Shown piece after piece: positions 9,513 through 17,915 of a stretch of DNA of 64,000 nucleotides; the first letter of the stretch is position 1, and the number at the start of each line of letters is the position of its first letter. The stretch comes from Bradyrhizobium sp. WSM471. GTDB taxonomy: Bacteria > Pseudomonadota > Alphaproteobacteria > Rhizobiales > Xanthobacteraceae. Location: positions 5,890,001 to 5,954,000 of the forward strand of contig NZ_CM001442.1 in assembly GCF_000244915.1 (NCBI RefSeq), read 5' to 3'. The position numbers and the translations under genes were made by a program. The notes under the pieces are model-generated. The model ran no database searches, had not been told where the DNA came from, and saw nothing but the letters and a program-made list of their open reading frames with translations.

Positions 9513-10723
9513 TGTCCCCTCCACACCCGGCGGTGCAGCGGATTGAAGCCGATGCGGTAGACCAGCTCGGCGGGGCGCTCGATGTCCCAGATCGCAAGGT
9601 CGCACCATTTGCCGGCCTCTAACGTGCCGGTATCGTCGAGCACGCCGAGCGCTCGCGCGCCTTCGCGAGTGACCCCGGCAAGGCACTCGGCCACATTCAT
9701 CCGGAACAGCGTCGCGCCCATGTTCATGGCGAGGAGGAGCGACGTCAGCGGCGAGCTGCCCGGATTGCAGTCGGTCGCGAGCGCCATGGCAACCCCGTGC
9801 TTGCGGAACGCTTCGACCGGCGGTTTTTGCGTCTCACGGATGAAGTAGAAGGCGCCGGGCAGCAGCACGGCCACCGTTTTAGCTTTTGCCATCGCCGCTG
9901 CACCGGCTTCGTCGGTGTGCTCGAGGTGATCGGCCGAGAGCGCCGAGAATTTCGCGGCGAGCGCAGCGCCGCCGAGGTTCGAGAGCTGGTCGGCATGCAG
10001 CTTGACCGGCAGTCCAAGCCGGCTCGCGGTCTCGAACACCCGTGCGGTCTGTTCTCCGGAAAATGCGATACCCTCCATGAAGGCATCGACGGCATCGGCG
10101 AGGCCCGCCTTCGCGACCGCCGGCAACATCTCCCTGCAGACGAGATCGATGTAGCGATCCTTGTCGCCATCGGCTTCGATCGGCAGCGCATGCGCGCCGA
10201 GGAAGGATGTGCGGATCGCGACCGGCCGCTGCCGGCCGAGGCTTCGGGCGGCGGCCAGCTGCCGCATCTCGGTCTCGGTGTCCAAGCCGTAGCCTGACTT
10301 GATCTCGACCGTTGTGGCACCCTCGGCAATCAGCGCATCGAGCCGCGGCAGCGCGTGTACTATGAGTTCGGCCTCGCTTGCCTTGCGCGTCGCTGCCACC
10401 GTCGAGACGATGCCGCCGCCGGCGCGCGCGATCTCCTCGTAGCTCGCGCCCTTCAGGCGCAGCTCGAATTCCTGGGCGCGGTTGCCGCCATAGACCAGAT
10501 GAGTGTGACAATCGACGAGACCGGGCGTGATCCAGCGCCCCTCGCAATCGATCCGGTCGGCTGCATCGGCACTCGCCGGAAAATCGGTCTGCGCACCCGC
10601 ATAGACGATACGGCCGCCGCGCGCGGCGATCACGCCGTGCTCGATCTCGCCGGGATCGGGACCGTCGGCCCGCATCGTGGCGAGCCGGGCGTTATGCCAG
10701 ATCCGGTCGAAGCGCTCTGCCAT
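9509..10723 (-). CDS. hutI: Imidazolonepropionase
   Basis: HutI opens the ring of 4-imidazolone-5-propionate to N-formimidoyl-L-glutamate, the third step. The 404-residue protein has the amidohydrolase metal site motif [12 protein letters not shown] near residue 75. It also has [28 protein letters not shown] and [10 protein letters not shown], all typical of HutI. It is the first gene of the leftward operon, and its stop codon overlaps the proposed hutH start. Expression is expected from the divergent region at 10724-10822, under the palindromic operator there. Confidence 0.97.
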   Translation of the reverse strand: MAERFDRIWHNARLATMRADGPDPGEIEHGVIAARGGRIVYAGAQTDFPASADAADRIDCEGRWITPGLVDCHTHLVYGGNRAQEFELRLKGASYEEIARAGGGIVSTVAATRKASEAELIVHALPRLDALIAEGATTVEIKSGYGLDTETEMRQLAAARSLGRQRPVAIRTSFLGAHALPIEADGDKDRYIDLVCREMLPAVAKAGLADAVDAFMEGIAFSGEQTARVFETASRLGLPVKLHADQLSNLGGAALAAKFSALSADHLEHTDEAGAAAMAKAKTVAVLLPGAFYFIRETQKPPVEAFRKHGVAMALATDCNPGSSPLTSLLLAMNMGATLFRMNVAECLAGVTREGARALGVLDDTGTLEAGKWCDLAIWDIERPAELVYRIGFNPLHRRVWRGH

Positions 10724-10768
10724 GCAACTGCCCCTTCGCGGATGCCCCTGCGCCCTGGGATGCTTGAC

Positions 10769-10788
10769 TTATATGTCTAGACATATAA
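10769..10788. promoter_or_regulatory. Probable HutC operator, perfect 20-bp palindrome
   Basis: TTATATGTCTAGACATATAA is its own reverse complement. It sits in the 99-base gap between the divergent hutI and hutF genes. GntR/HutC repressors bind palindromes of this general GTCTAGAC type and respond to urocanate. Its position suits control of both transcription units. Assignment to HutC (12178-12906) is inference from position and family. Confidence 0.8.
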
Positions 10789-10822
10789 TCGTGTCGCGGT
10801 TCTGTCCAGCCGGCATGGAAAC

Positions 10823-12181
10823 ATGACACGACTGCATTTCGCCTCCGCGCTCCTGCCCTCGGGCTGGGCCAATGACGTGCAGGTGGTGATCACCGGCGGC
10901 GCGATCGCCGAGGTGACGCCGGGCGTGGCGCCGACCTCCGGCGACGAACGCCGCGGCCTTGCGCTTCCGGGACTTGCGAGCCTGCACAGCCACGCCTTCC
11001 AGCGCGGCATGGCGGGTCTCGCGGAGCTGCGCGGCGACAGCACCGACACCTTCTGGACCTGGCGCGAGACGATGTACCGCTTCGCGCTGGCGATGACGCC
11101 TGACGACGTCGCAGCGGTCGCGACACTGCTTTATGTCGAGATGCTGGAGCAGGGTTTTACCCGCGTCGGCGAATTCCATTATCTGCATCATGATCGCGAC
11201 GGCTCGCCCTACGCCGACATCGCCGAAATGGCCGCACGGATTGCGCAGGCCGCCGAAGCCTCGGGAATTGCGCTGACGTTGCTGCCGAGTTTTTATGCGC
11301 ATGGCTCGTTTGGGGGCGCAGCACCGCACGCCGGCCAGCGCCGCTTCATCTGTAGCGTTGACCAATTTTCCGCGCTGATGGATGCGTCGCGCAGGGCGAT
11401 CGCAACATTGCCGGATGCCAACATTGGCATCGCGCCGCACAGCTTGCGCGCGGTGGCGCCGGACGAACTTGGAGCGATCATTCCGCTTGCTGAGGGCGGC
11501 CCGATCCACATTCATGCCGCCGAGCAGGTGAAGGAAATCGAGGATTGCCTGGCGTGGTCCGGGCGACGTCCGGTGCAATGGTTGCTGGAGCACGCGCCGG
11601 TCGACCGACGCTGGTGCCTCATTCACGCCACCCACACCACGGACGAGGAAGTCCGCGGCTTCGCCAAGACCGGTGCGGTCGCCGGCCTCTGCCCCGTCAC
11701 CGAGGCAAGCCTGGGCGATGGCATTTTCCCGGCCCGCGAATTCGTCGGTGCCGGCGGCGCCTATGGCGTCGGCACGGATTCCAATGTGCTGGTCGGCGTC
11801 GCCGATGAGCTGCGCCAGCTCGAATATGGCCAACGGCTCAAGCACCGCGAGCGCAACGTGCTCTCGGCCGGCGCAGGCCGCTCGACGGGGCGCGCCCTGT
11901 TCGATCATGCGCTTGCGGGCGGTTCGCGGGCACTGGCACAGATGTCAGTCGGTCTCACGCCAGGGGCGCGCGCCGACATCGTCACGCTCGACATCACGCA
12001 TCCCTCGCTGGCGGGGCGCGCGCACGACGCCGTCATCGACGGCTGGATCTTTGCCGCGGGCAGCGGCGCGATTGACTGCGTCTGGGCCGGCGGCGACAAG
12101 GTCGTCGAAGGCGGCCGGCACAGACTGCGCCAGGCCGCGCGCGAACGCTTCAACGCATCGGTACGGAGGCTCGTTGCATGA
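10823..12181 (+). CDS. hutF: Formimidoylglutamate deiminase
   Basis: HutF deiminates N-formimidoyl-L-glutamate to N-formyl-L-glutamate and ammonia, the four-to-five-step branch used instead of direct HutG cleavage. The 452-residue amidohydrolase shows metal ligands in SLHSHAFQRGMAG, then HIHAAEQVKE, IHATHTTDEE and the aspartate of GVGTDSNVL. It opens the rightward hut transcript and overlaps hutC by four bases (ATGA). The HutF route needs an N-formylglutamate amidohydrolase (HutG), which is not found in this window. Confidence 0.95.
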   Translation: MTRLHFASALLPSGWANDVQVVITGGAIAEVTPGVAPTSGDERRGLALPGLASLHSHAFQRGMAGLAELRGDSTDTFWTWRETMYRFALAMTPDDVAAVATLLYVEMLEQGFTRVGEFHYLHHDRDGSPYADIAEMAARIAQAAEASGIALTLLPSFYAHGSFGGAAPHAGQRRFICSVDQFSALMDASRRAIATLPDANIGIAPHSLRAVAPDELGAIIPLAEGGPIHIHAAEQVKEIEDCLAWSGRRPVQWLLEHAPVDRRWCLIHATHTTDEEVRGFAKTGAVAGLCPVTEASLGDGIFPAREFVGAGGAYGVGTDSNVLVGVADELRQLEYGQRLKHRERNVLSAGAGRSTGRALFDHALAGGSRALAQMSVGLTPGARADIVTLDITHPSLAGRAHDAVIDGWIFAAGSGAIDCVWAGGDKVVEGGRHRLRQAARERFNASVRRLVA

Positions 12182-12906
12182 GCCTCGCCACTGATACACA
12201 CGACCAGCCGACGCTCTACAAACGGATCCGCGCCGATATCGAGAAGCGCATTCTGACCGGCGAGTGGCCCCCCGGGCATCGCATCCCGTTCGAGCACGAA
12301 CTGGTCGCGCGTTACGGCTGCTCGCGCATGACCGTGAACAAGGCGCTGTCGGAGCTCGCGCAAGCCGACCTGATCGAGCGGCGGCGACGTGCCGGCTCCT
12401 TCGTCCGCCGGCCGCAACATCAGTCTGCCGTGCTCAAGATCGCCGACATGCGCGCCGAGATCACCGCGCTCGGGCGTGCTTACGGCTACGAGCTGATCGG
12501 CCGCAAGCTCCGCGCCGCGACCGCGGCCGACCGTGACCGCCTCGGTGTCAAGAAGGCCGGCAAGGTGGTCGCGATCACCTGCCGCCACAGCGCCGACGAC
12601 GTGCCTTTCGCCGTCGAAGACCGGCTGATCGATCTCGCGTCGGTGCCGGATGCGGCGACCGCGGATTTTTCGCGTGAACCGCCCGGCTCGTGGCTGCTTC
12701 ACCATGTGCCATGGACAGAGGCCGAGCATACGATCAGCGCTATCGTTGCGGACGATCGCACGGCCGAAGCGCTCGACATCGCCGTCGGCGCGCCCTGCCT
12801 CGTGATCGACCGCTATACCTGGCGCAGCGCGCGCACGATCACCGCGGTGCGGCTGCTCTATCCCGGTGACTCTCACCGCCTTGTCGCCCGATTCAAGGGA
12901 GGCTGA
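12178..12906 (+). CDS. hutC: Histidine utilisation repressor, GntR/HutC family
   Basis: This is a 242-residue transcriptional repressor. The N-terminal winged helix (about residues 12-78) has the GntR signature IEKRILTGEWPPGHRIPFEHEL followed by YGCSRMTVNKALSEL. The C-terminal UTRA effector domain (about 95-235) ends with RYTWRSARTITAVRLLYPG, a segment typical of urocanate-sensing HutC. It begins inside the hutF stop codon, so the two are translationally coupled. It should repress both hut units from the palindrome at 10769-10788 and thereby also itself. Confidence 0.95.
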   Translation: MSLATDTHDQPTLYKRIRADIEKRILTGEWPPGHRIPFEHELVARYGCSRMTVNKALSELAQADLIERRRRAGSFVRRPQHQSAVLKIADMRAEITALGRAYGYELIGRKLRAATAADRDRLGVKKAGKVVAITCRHSADDVPFAVEDRLIDLASVPDAATADFSREPPGSWLLHHVPWTEAEHTISAIVADDRTAEALDIAVGAPCLVIDRYTWRSARTITAVRLLYPGDSHRLVARFKGG

Positions 12907-13012
12907 GAGGACGATGTCGGCACAAATCGTGCAACGTTTCGGGCAGCGGTCCACGCGGACCGACCAAGATCAACAGGACGTCAATCCATCGATCGGCAAG
13001 AGGACGACAATC

Positions 13013-13957
13013 ATGCGTAGTTCGAAAGTATTTGCGGCAGTCATTGCGCTTACGGTCTCCACCCCCGTGCTCGCCGACGACGTCAAGGTCGGCGTCGGTA
13101 TCTCCGGATGGACCGGCTTCGCGCCGCTGACCCTGGCGAAGGAGGCCGGCATCTTCAAAAAGAACGGCCTCGACGTCACCATCAAGAAGATTCCGCAGAA
13201 GGATCGCCATCTGGCAATCGCGTCCGGCGACGTCCAGTGCGCGGCAACGACCGTGGAGACCTGGATCTCCTGGAACGCCAACGGCGTCGCGACCAAGCAG
13301 ATCTTCCAGCTCGACAAGAGCTACGGCGCCGACGGCATGGCCGTGCGCAACGATCTCGCCGCGATCAAGGATCTGAAGGGCAAGACGGTTGCTGCTTCCG
13401 CGCCCGGCACCTCGCCCTATTTCGCGCTGGCCTGGATGCTCAAGAAGAACGGCCTGTCGGTGAAGGACGTCACCGTCGTGAACCTCGAGCCGGCCGCCGC
13501 CGCGCAGGCCTTCGTCTCCGGCCAGAACGATGCCGCGATGACCTATGAGCCGTATCTGTCGACGGTTCGTGCCGCCCCCGACAAGGGCAAGATCATCGCC
13601 ACCACGCTCGACTATCCGATGGTCATGGACACGTTCGGCTGCACACCGAAATTCCTCACCGAGAACCCGAAGGCCGCCAAGGCGCTCGCCGACAGCTATT
13701 TCGAGGCCCTCGACATGATCGCCAAGGACCAGGCCAAGGCCTACGAGATCATGGGCGCCGACGTGAAGCAGACCGGCGAGGCGTTCGGCAACTCGGCGAA
13801 GTATCTGCGCTGGCAGGACAAGGCCGCGAACCAGAAATTCTTCGCCGGCGATTTCCTGACCTTCAACAAGGAGGCCGCCGACCTCCTGCTGGAGATCGGC
13901 ATCATCAAGGCCGCGCCGAAGGTCGAGGATCTCTTCGACGCCAGCTACATCAAGTAA
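13013..13957 (+). CDS. NitT/TauT-type ABC transporter substrate-binding protein
   Basis: This periplasmic binding protein has 314 residues. The frame is open from 12866, but the ATG at 13013 has an AGAGGA site and starts a signal peptide (MRSSKVFAAVIALTVSTPVLA). The mature protein follows the SsuA/TauA/THI5-like pattern: GWTGFAPLTLAKEAGIFKKNG, IASGDVQCAATTVETW, LKGKTVAASAPGTSPYFALAW and YEPYL. The ligand is not determinable. Its place 106 bases after hutC, ahead of a permease, ATPase and amidohydrolase, suggests a nitrogenous substrate linked to histidine breakdown. It has its own gap, so it may have its own promoter. Confidence 0.88.
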   Translation: MRSSKVFAAVIALTVSTPVLADDVKVGVGISGWTGFAPLTLAKEAGIFKKNGLDVTIKKIPQKDRHLAIASGDVQCAATTVETWISWNANGVATKQIFQLDKSYGADGMAVRNDLAAIKDLKGKTVAASAPGTSPYFALAWMLKKNGLSVKDVTVVNLEPAAAAQAFVSGQNDAAMTYEPYLSTVRAAPDKGKIIATTLDYPMVMDTFGCTPKFLTENPKAAKALADSYFEALDMIAKDQAKAYEIMGADVKQTGEAFGNSAKYLRWQDKAANQKFFAGDFLTFNKEAADLLLEIGIIKAAPKVEDLFDASYIK

Positions 13958-13971
13958 ATCTCCCAGGAGCC

Positions 13972-13999
13972 GCCGGCCCCGTCTCGCGGCGGGGCCGGC
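13972..13999 (+). repeat. Intercistronic GC-rich hairpin
   Basis: A perfect 10-bp inverted repeat (GCCGGCCCCG / CGGGGCCGGC) with an 8-base loop lies in the 73-base gap between the binding-protein and permease genes. No T-run follows. Such hairpins often protect the upstream message and keep binding-protein levels above those of the membrane components. Confidence 0.6.
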
Positions 14000-14030
14000 A
14001 AACTTGTTCACCGCCCGGATAGACAGTTTG

Positions 14031-14804
14031 ATGCGTCCCCTCGATCCCGTGACGTCAAGGCAGCGCGTGGCTTACGGCCTTGCGTTCTTCGTGGTGTTCG
14101 TTGCCCTCTGGTCCTGGGCGACCTTCGGCGGCCACGTGTCGAAAGTGTTCCTCGCCAACCCGCTGACCATGGTGCAGGAAGGCGTCGATCTGATCATCAA
14201 ACAGGGCTTCCTGGTCGACATCGGCATGACGATCTGGCGCGTCGTCGGCGGCTTCGTGCTGGCCGCACTCATCGCCGTGCCGTTCGGCGTGCTGATGGGC
14301 GCCTACAAGCCGGTCGAGGCGTTCCTCGAACCGTTCGTCTCCTTTGCGCGCTATCTGCCGGCCTCCGCCTTCATTCCCCTCCTGATCCTGTGGGCCGGCA
14401 TCGGCGAACTGCAGAAGCTGCTCGTCATCTTCATCGGCTCGGTGTTCCAGATCATCCTGATGATCGCGGTCACCGTCGGCACGACGCGGCGCGATCTGGT
14501 CGAGGCGGCCTATACGCTGGGGGCCAGCGACCGCGGCATCATCCGCCGCGTGCTGTTGCCCTCCTCCGCGCCGGAGATTGCCGAGATCCTGCGGCTGGTG
14601 CTGGGCTGGGCCTGGACCTACGTCATCGTCGCCGAACTGATCGGCTCCTCCTCCGGCATCGGCCACATGATCACCGACAGCCAGGCGCTGCTCAACACCG
14701 GCCAGATCATCTTCGGCATCATCGTGATCGGGCTGATCGGCCTCGTCTCGGACTTCCTGTTCAAGGCGTTCAACGCGTGGCTGTTTCCCTGGAGGCTCGC
14801 ATGA
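14031..14804 (+). CDS. ABC transporter permease, NitT/TauT family
   Basis: This is a 257-residue inner-membrane permease with about six hydrophobic helices (for example VAYGLAFFVVFVALWSWATF at the start and IIFGIIVIGLIGLVSDFLF near the end). The BPD_transp_1 EAA loop is visible as EAAYTLGASDRGIIRRVLLP. A TTG at 14004 would add nine residues; I prefer the ATG at 14031, although neither start has a good ribosome site. It overlaps the ATPase gene by four bases (ATGA). It is the pore of the importer whose binding protein lies just upstream. Confidence 0.88.
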   Translation: MRPLDPVTSRQRVAYGLAFFVVFVALWSWATFGGHVSKVFLANPLTMVQEGVDLIIKQGFLVDIGMTIWRVVGGFVLAALIAVPFGVLMGAYKPVEAFLEPFVSFARYLPASAFIPLLILWAGIGELQKLLVIFIGSVFQIILMIAVTVGTTRRDLVEAAYTLGASDRGIIRRVLLPSSAPEIAEILRLVLGWAWTYVIVAELIGSSSGIGHMITDSQALLNTGQIIFGIIVIGLIGLVSDFLFKAFNAWLFPWRLA

Positions 14805-15586
14805 CGATCCTCAAGATCGAACAGGTCTCGCGAACCTTTCCCGCGCGCCACGGCAACGCCCCGACCAAGGCGCTGGAGCCGACCGACCTTGTGATCGGCA
14901 ACAACGACTTCGTCACCATCCTCGGCCCTTCCGGCTGCGGCAAGTCCACGCTGCTTCGCATCGTCGCCGGCCTCGATCGCCCGACCGGCGGACGCGTGGT
15001 GCTCGATGGACGCGAGGTGACCGGCCCCGGCGCCGACCGCGGCATGGTGTTCCAGTCCTACACGCTGTTTCCCTGGCTGACCGTGCGCGAGAACATCGCC
15101 TTCGGCCTGCGCGAGCGTGGCATGCCCGAGGCGGAGCGAAACAAGGTCGCCGATGCCTTCATCCGCCAGGTCGGTCTGTCCGGCTTCGAGAAGCATTGGC
15201 CAAAACAGCTCTCCGGCGGCATGCAGCAGCGCACCGCGATCGCACGCGCGCTCGCCAATGACCCCAAGATCCTGCTGCTCGACGAGCCCTTCGGCGCGCT
15301 CGACAACCAGACCCGCGCCCTGATGCAGGAGATGCTGCTCGGGATCTGGGAGCGCGACCAGAAGACCGTGCTGTTCGTGACCCACGACATCGAGGAAGCG
15401 ATCTTCCTCGGCAGCCGCGTCATCGTCATGAGCGCGCGTCCCGGCCGCATCAAGGCCGAGATCAACGTGAACCTGCCGCATCCGCGGTCCTACAAGATCA
15501 AGACCACGCCCGAATTCGTCCAGTTGAAGGAACGGCTGGTCGAGGAGATCCGCACCGAGGCGTTGAAGGTTGCCGAACATGCCTGA
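14801..15586 (+). CDS. ABC transporter ATP-binding protein, NitT/TauT family
   Basis: This 261-residue ATPase powers the adjacent permease. The Walker A motif is GPSGCGKST, the Q-loop lies in MVFQSYTLFPW, the signature is LSGGMQQR, Walker B is ILLLDEPFGALD and the switch histidine is in VTHDIEEA. A longer open frame from 14390 is an out-of-frame extension inside the permease gene. The ATG at 14801 overlaps the permease stop. The 3' end overlaps the amidohydrolase start by eight bases, so all four genes form one transcript. Confidence 0.95.
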   Translation: MTILKIEQVSRTFPARHGNAPTKALEPTDLVIGNNDFVTILGPSGCGKSTLLRIVAGLDRPTGGRVVLDGREVTGPGADRGMVFQSYTLFPWLTVRENIAFGLRERGMPEAERNKVADAFIRQVGLSGFEKHWPKQLSGGMQQRTAIARALANDPKILLLDEPFGALDNQTRALMQEMLLGIWERDQKTVLFVTHDIEEAIFLGSRVIVMSARPGRIKAEINVNLPHPRSYKIKTTPEFVQLKERLVEEIRTEALKVAEHA

Positions 15587-16811
15587 CTCTTTTTCGCGCG
15601 CAAACGGGATGCGCGTTCTCGCCGATCTCAATGCGCTCCGTGCCATCGGCGCCTACAAGACCGGCGTACACAAGCCGACCTTCTCCGAGCCGCACAAGCT
15701 TTCGCTGGATTGGCTGGTGCAGAATCTGCCCGACGCGGGCCTCACCGCCGCGATCGACGGCATCGGCAACGTCTTCGGCACCAGCGTAAAGCCGGGACCC
15801 AAGCTGCTCGCGGGATCGCATCTCGAAAGCCAGAACTACGCCGGCTGGCTCGACGGTCCGCTCGGTGTCGTCTACGCGCTCGAAGCGGCCCGCGTGCTCA
15901 ACGGCGATCCCTCGCTCAAAGGCGCGATCGAAATTGCCGCCTGGTGCGACGAGGAAGGACACTTTGGGCACTTCCTCGGGTCGCGCTCCTATGTCGGGCA
16001 AGTGACCGAGGCCGACATCGATGCCGCATGCGACCGTACCAGCGGCCGCACCATGCGGGACGCGCTCGCCGACATGGGGCTCGCAGGACGACCGCGCATC
16101 ACCGCGGAGCCGGGCCGGCATGTCGGATATCTGGAAGCGCATATCGAGCAGGGCGACACGCTCGAAAGCGGCCGCCTCGCGATCGGCGTCGTCACCTCCA
16201 TCGTCGGCATCTGGCAGTACCAGATCAATTTCGTCGGTGAGCAGAATCACGCCGGCACCACCCGCATGGCTGCACGGAAGGATGCCGGGCTGGCGCTGGC
16301 AAAGTTCTGCGTCGCAATCGACCAGCGTTTCCCCGATAGCTGCGGCCCGCGCACGGTCTGGACCACCGGCCGCATCACGCTCGATCCGGGCGCGCCGAGC
16401 ATCATTCCGGGTGGTGCCGAAATGCTGTTCCAGATCCGCGACGACGATCCATCGGTCATCGCGCGGCTGGAGGAGTTGCTGCGCACGATGGCGAACGAGG
16501 TCGGCGCGAACGGCCCCTGCACCGTCACCGTGGAAAAACTGCGTACCGGCGCGCCGGCCATGATGAACGCGGGCATCCAGGACGCGATCGAAGCCGCGAG
16601 CAAGGCGCTGGCCGGCGGACGGTCCATCCGCATGCCCAGCGGCGCCGGCCACGACGCGCAGATGCTGGCGACAATCATGCCCGCGGGCATGCTGTTCGTG
16701 CCGTCGATCGGCGGCATCAGCCATCACTGGACCGAGAACACCGCCGACGCCGACATCGTCACCGGCGCCCAGGTGTTCGTCGACGCTTGCCGGCGGATAC
16801 TTGGAGGCTAG
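15579..16811 (+). CDS. M20-family amidohydrolase (N-carbamoyl-amino-acid hydrolase / allantoate amidohydrolase type)
   Basis: This is a 410-residue dizinc amidase. Metal-site motifs are visible in order: GSHLESQNYAGWLDG, CDEEGHFG, EAHIEQGDTLESG, and the closing GISHHWTEN, with EQNHAGTTRM in the lid/dimer domain. The family removes carbamoyl or ureido groups from N-carbamoyl amino acids, allantoate or ureidoglycolate. It is the last gene of the ABC importer operon next to hut. A plausible substrate is therefore an N-substituted glutamate from imidazolone breakdown, possibly N-carbamoylglutamate or N-formylglutamate. That is inference. The ATG at 15579 overlaps the ATPase stop; an upstream in-frame TTG at 15570 is less likely. 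Confidence 0.85.
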   Translation: MPDSFSRANGMRVLADLNALRAIGAYKTGVHKPTFSEPHKLSLDWLVQNLPDAGLTAAIDGIGNVFGTSVKPGPKLLAGSHLESQNYAGWLDGPLGVVYALEAARVLNGDPSLKGAIEIAAWCDEEGHFGHFLGSRSYVGQVTEADIDAACDRTSGRTMRDALADMGLAGRPRITAEPGRHVGYLEAHIEQGDTLESGRLAIGVVTSIVGIWQYQINFVGEQNHAGTTRMAARKDAGLALAKFCVAIDQRFPDSCGPRTVWTTGRITLDPGAPSIIPGGAEMLFQIRDDDPSVIARLEELLRTMANEVGANGPCTVTVEKLRTGAPAMMNAGIQDAIEAASKALAGGRSIRMPSGAGHDAQMLATIMPAGMLFVPSIGGISHHWTENTADADIVTGAQVFVDACRRILGG

Positions 16812-16814
16812 GCT

Positions 16815-16982
16815 CGTGTCCCGGACGCGCTGCAACGCGCATAGCGTGTCGAAGACGCGCGTAAACGCGCTTATGGCGTTGCTGCGCAGAGCCGGGACCC
16901 AGGGGCGACACGGTACAATGCGGAGACATGGGCCCCGGCTCTGCAGCGCACCGCAAGAGCGCTGCGCTGCGTCCGGGGCGCG
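16815..16982. repeat. Nested inverted-repeat element
   Basis: An inner pair cagagccgggaccca (16887-16901) and tgggccccggctctg (16929-16943) differs at one base. It is flanked by an outer imperfect pair around gtcccggacgcgctgcaac and gctgcgctgcgtccgggg. The whole folds into a long cruciform or RNA hairpin. It resembles dispersed Bradyrhizobium intergenic repeats, from memory. Confidence 0.6.
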
Positions 16983-17090
16983 AGAGCGGATATTCATCGC
17001 GTTCATTTTCCAATTGCAGACACAGCTCGCAGCCTCGCGGCGCGTTTCGCCCGAGCTTTGCTTCGTCATTCCACCCTCTATTCCAAGAGG

Positions 17091-17205
17091 GCGCAGGGAA
17101 GGCCGGGTGCTGACCTCGCACCCGCGGTCCGCTGCGCGAAAAGCACACGCAGGAAAACCGCACAGCAGCATACAGGTGGTGCCAATCACTCGGCCTTCCC
17201 TGCGC
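17091..17205. repeat. Inverted-repeat element, 15-bp arms
   Basis: gcgcagggaaggccg (17091-17105) is perfectly complementary to cggccttccctgcgc (17191-17205), enclosing 85 bases. The flanking text resembles a dispersed rhizobial intergenic repeat that often yields spurious annotated proteins. Confidence 0.55.
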
Positions 17206-17682
17206 GATGGTTGGACGGCTTATGCCGTGCTCTCCCGGGAGCCGAGTTCTCTTTGGCCTCCCTCGCCTTCGCGAAAGTCACCGGCATCGCGCCGGTTGAC
17301 GCAGATGCCGCATCCGCCAGGGCTTGACCGTAGCAACGACGGCCAGGACCACACGGTTTTGCCGTACGCACGGCCCGCCATTTCGCCGCAGTTTTTCCAG
17401 CCCTGTCGACGGAGCCGGAAACTTACAGACGAGACGAACCTAACAGCGCCGCTCGTCGGAACGAAGCCATGGGCTCACGGAGAGCAATCCGCCCTGCCCT
17501 TGGCCTCTCGCACCCGAACGCTGCCGCGTCCACCGCAAGCCCGGCTCGCGAACGTGACGACCACAAGATCGCCCCTCAAGGATGAGCCGGGATGGGCGAC
17601 ATATACGTCATTTCCGAATTTCGGTAAAGTGGAATATTTTTACGCGGGCGGATTGACAGAGGCGCGACACAGGCGAGGTCCC

Positions 17683-17771
17683 GTAGCCCGGATGGAGCGC
17701 AAGCGTAATCCGGGAAGGTGCGAAACACGGCGCGAGCGGCCCCGGATTGCGCTGCGCTCCATCCGGGCTAC
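17683..17771. repeat. Long hairpin repeat of the 'gtagcccggatggagcgc' type
   Basis: The left arm (17683-17714) and right arm (17741-17771) are complementary over about 31 bases with one mismatch and one single-base indel, around a 26-base loop. The motif gtagcccggatggagcgc is one I associate with repetitive extragenic elements in Bradyrhizobium chromosomes. It lies 145 bases upstream of the MFS gene and could be a mobile palindromic element or a terminator for leftward transcription. Confidence 0.7.
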
Positions 17772-17915
17772 GAAGCCTCACTCCTTGGTTCGCACTGGCG
17801 TTCCGGCCGCCCAGGGGCCGCCTGCGACACTTCGAGTCCGCCGCGGACATAAAGACGCGACAATTGCGAGGCTTGTCGATTGCCCCTGCCCTGATTCCCC
17901 CTCCCCGGAGTTCCC

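Larger units (their letters stand above)
16812..17915. other. 1.1-kb intergenic region rich in inverted repeats
   Basis: No gene is supported here. Long open frames on both strands (for example through 16801-18102 and 15498-17189) are composition artefacts: arginine/serine-rich translations without ribosome sites, crossing repeats. At least three inverted-repeat elements are present and listed separately. The remainder, about 17210-17640, shows nothing I recognise. Confidence 0.6.

Noticed and set aside
10764..10789. TTGACT and TATAAT as the hutF promoter
   Set aside because: The spacing is only 14 bases, too short for a normal sigma-70 promoter, although the TATAAT alone may serve with another -35.
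15498..17189. 563-residue minus-strand frame and similar frames in the 16.8-17.9 kb gap
   Set aside because: They are antisense to the amidohydrolase and run through inverted repeats; the translation is low-information and has no start signal.
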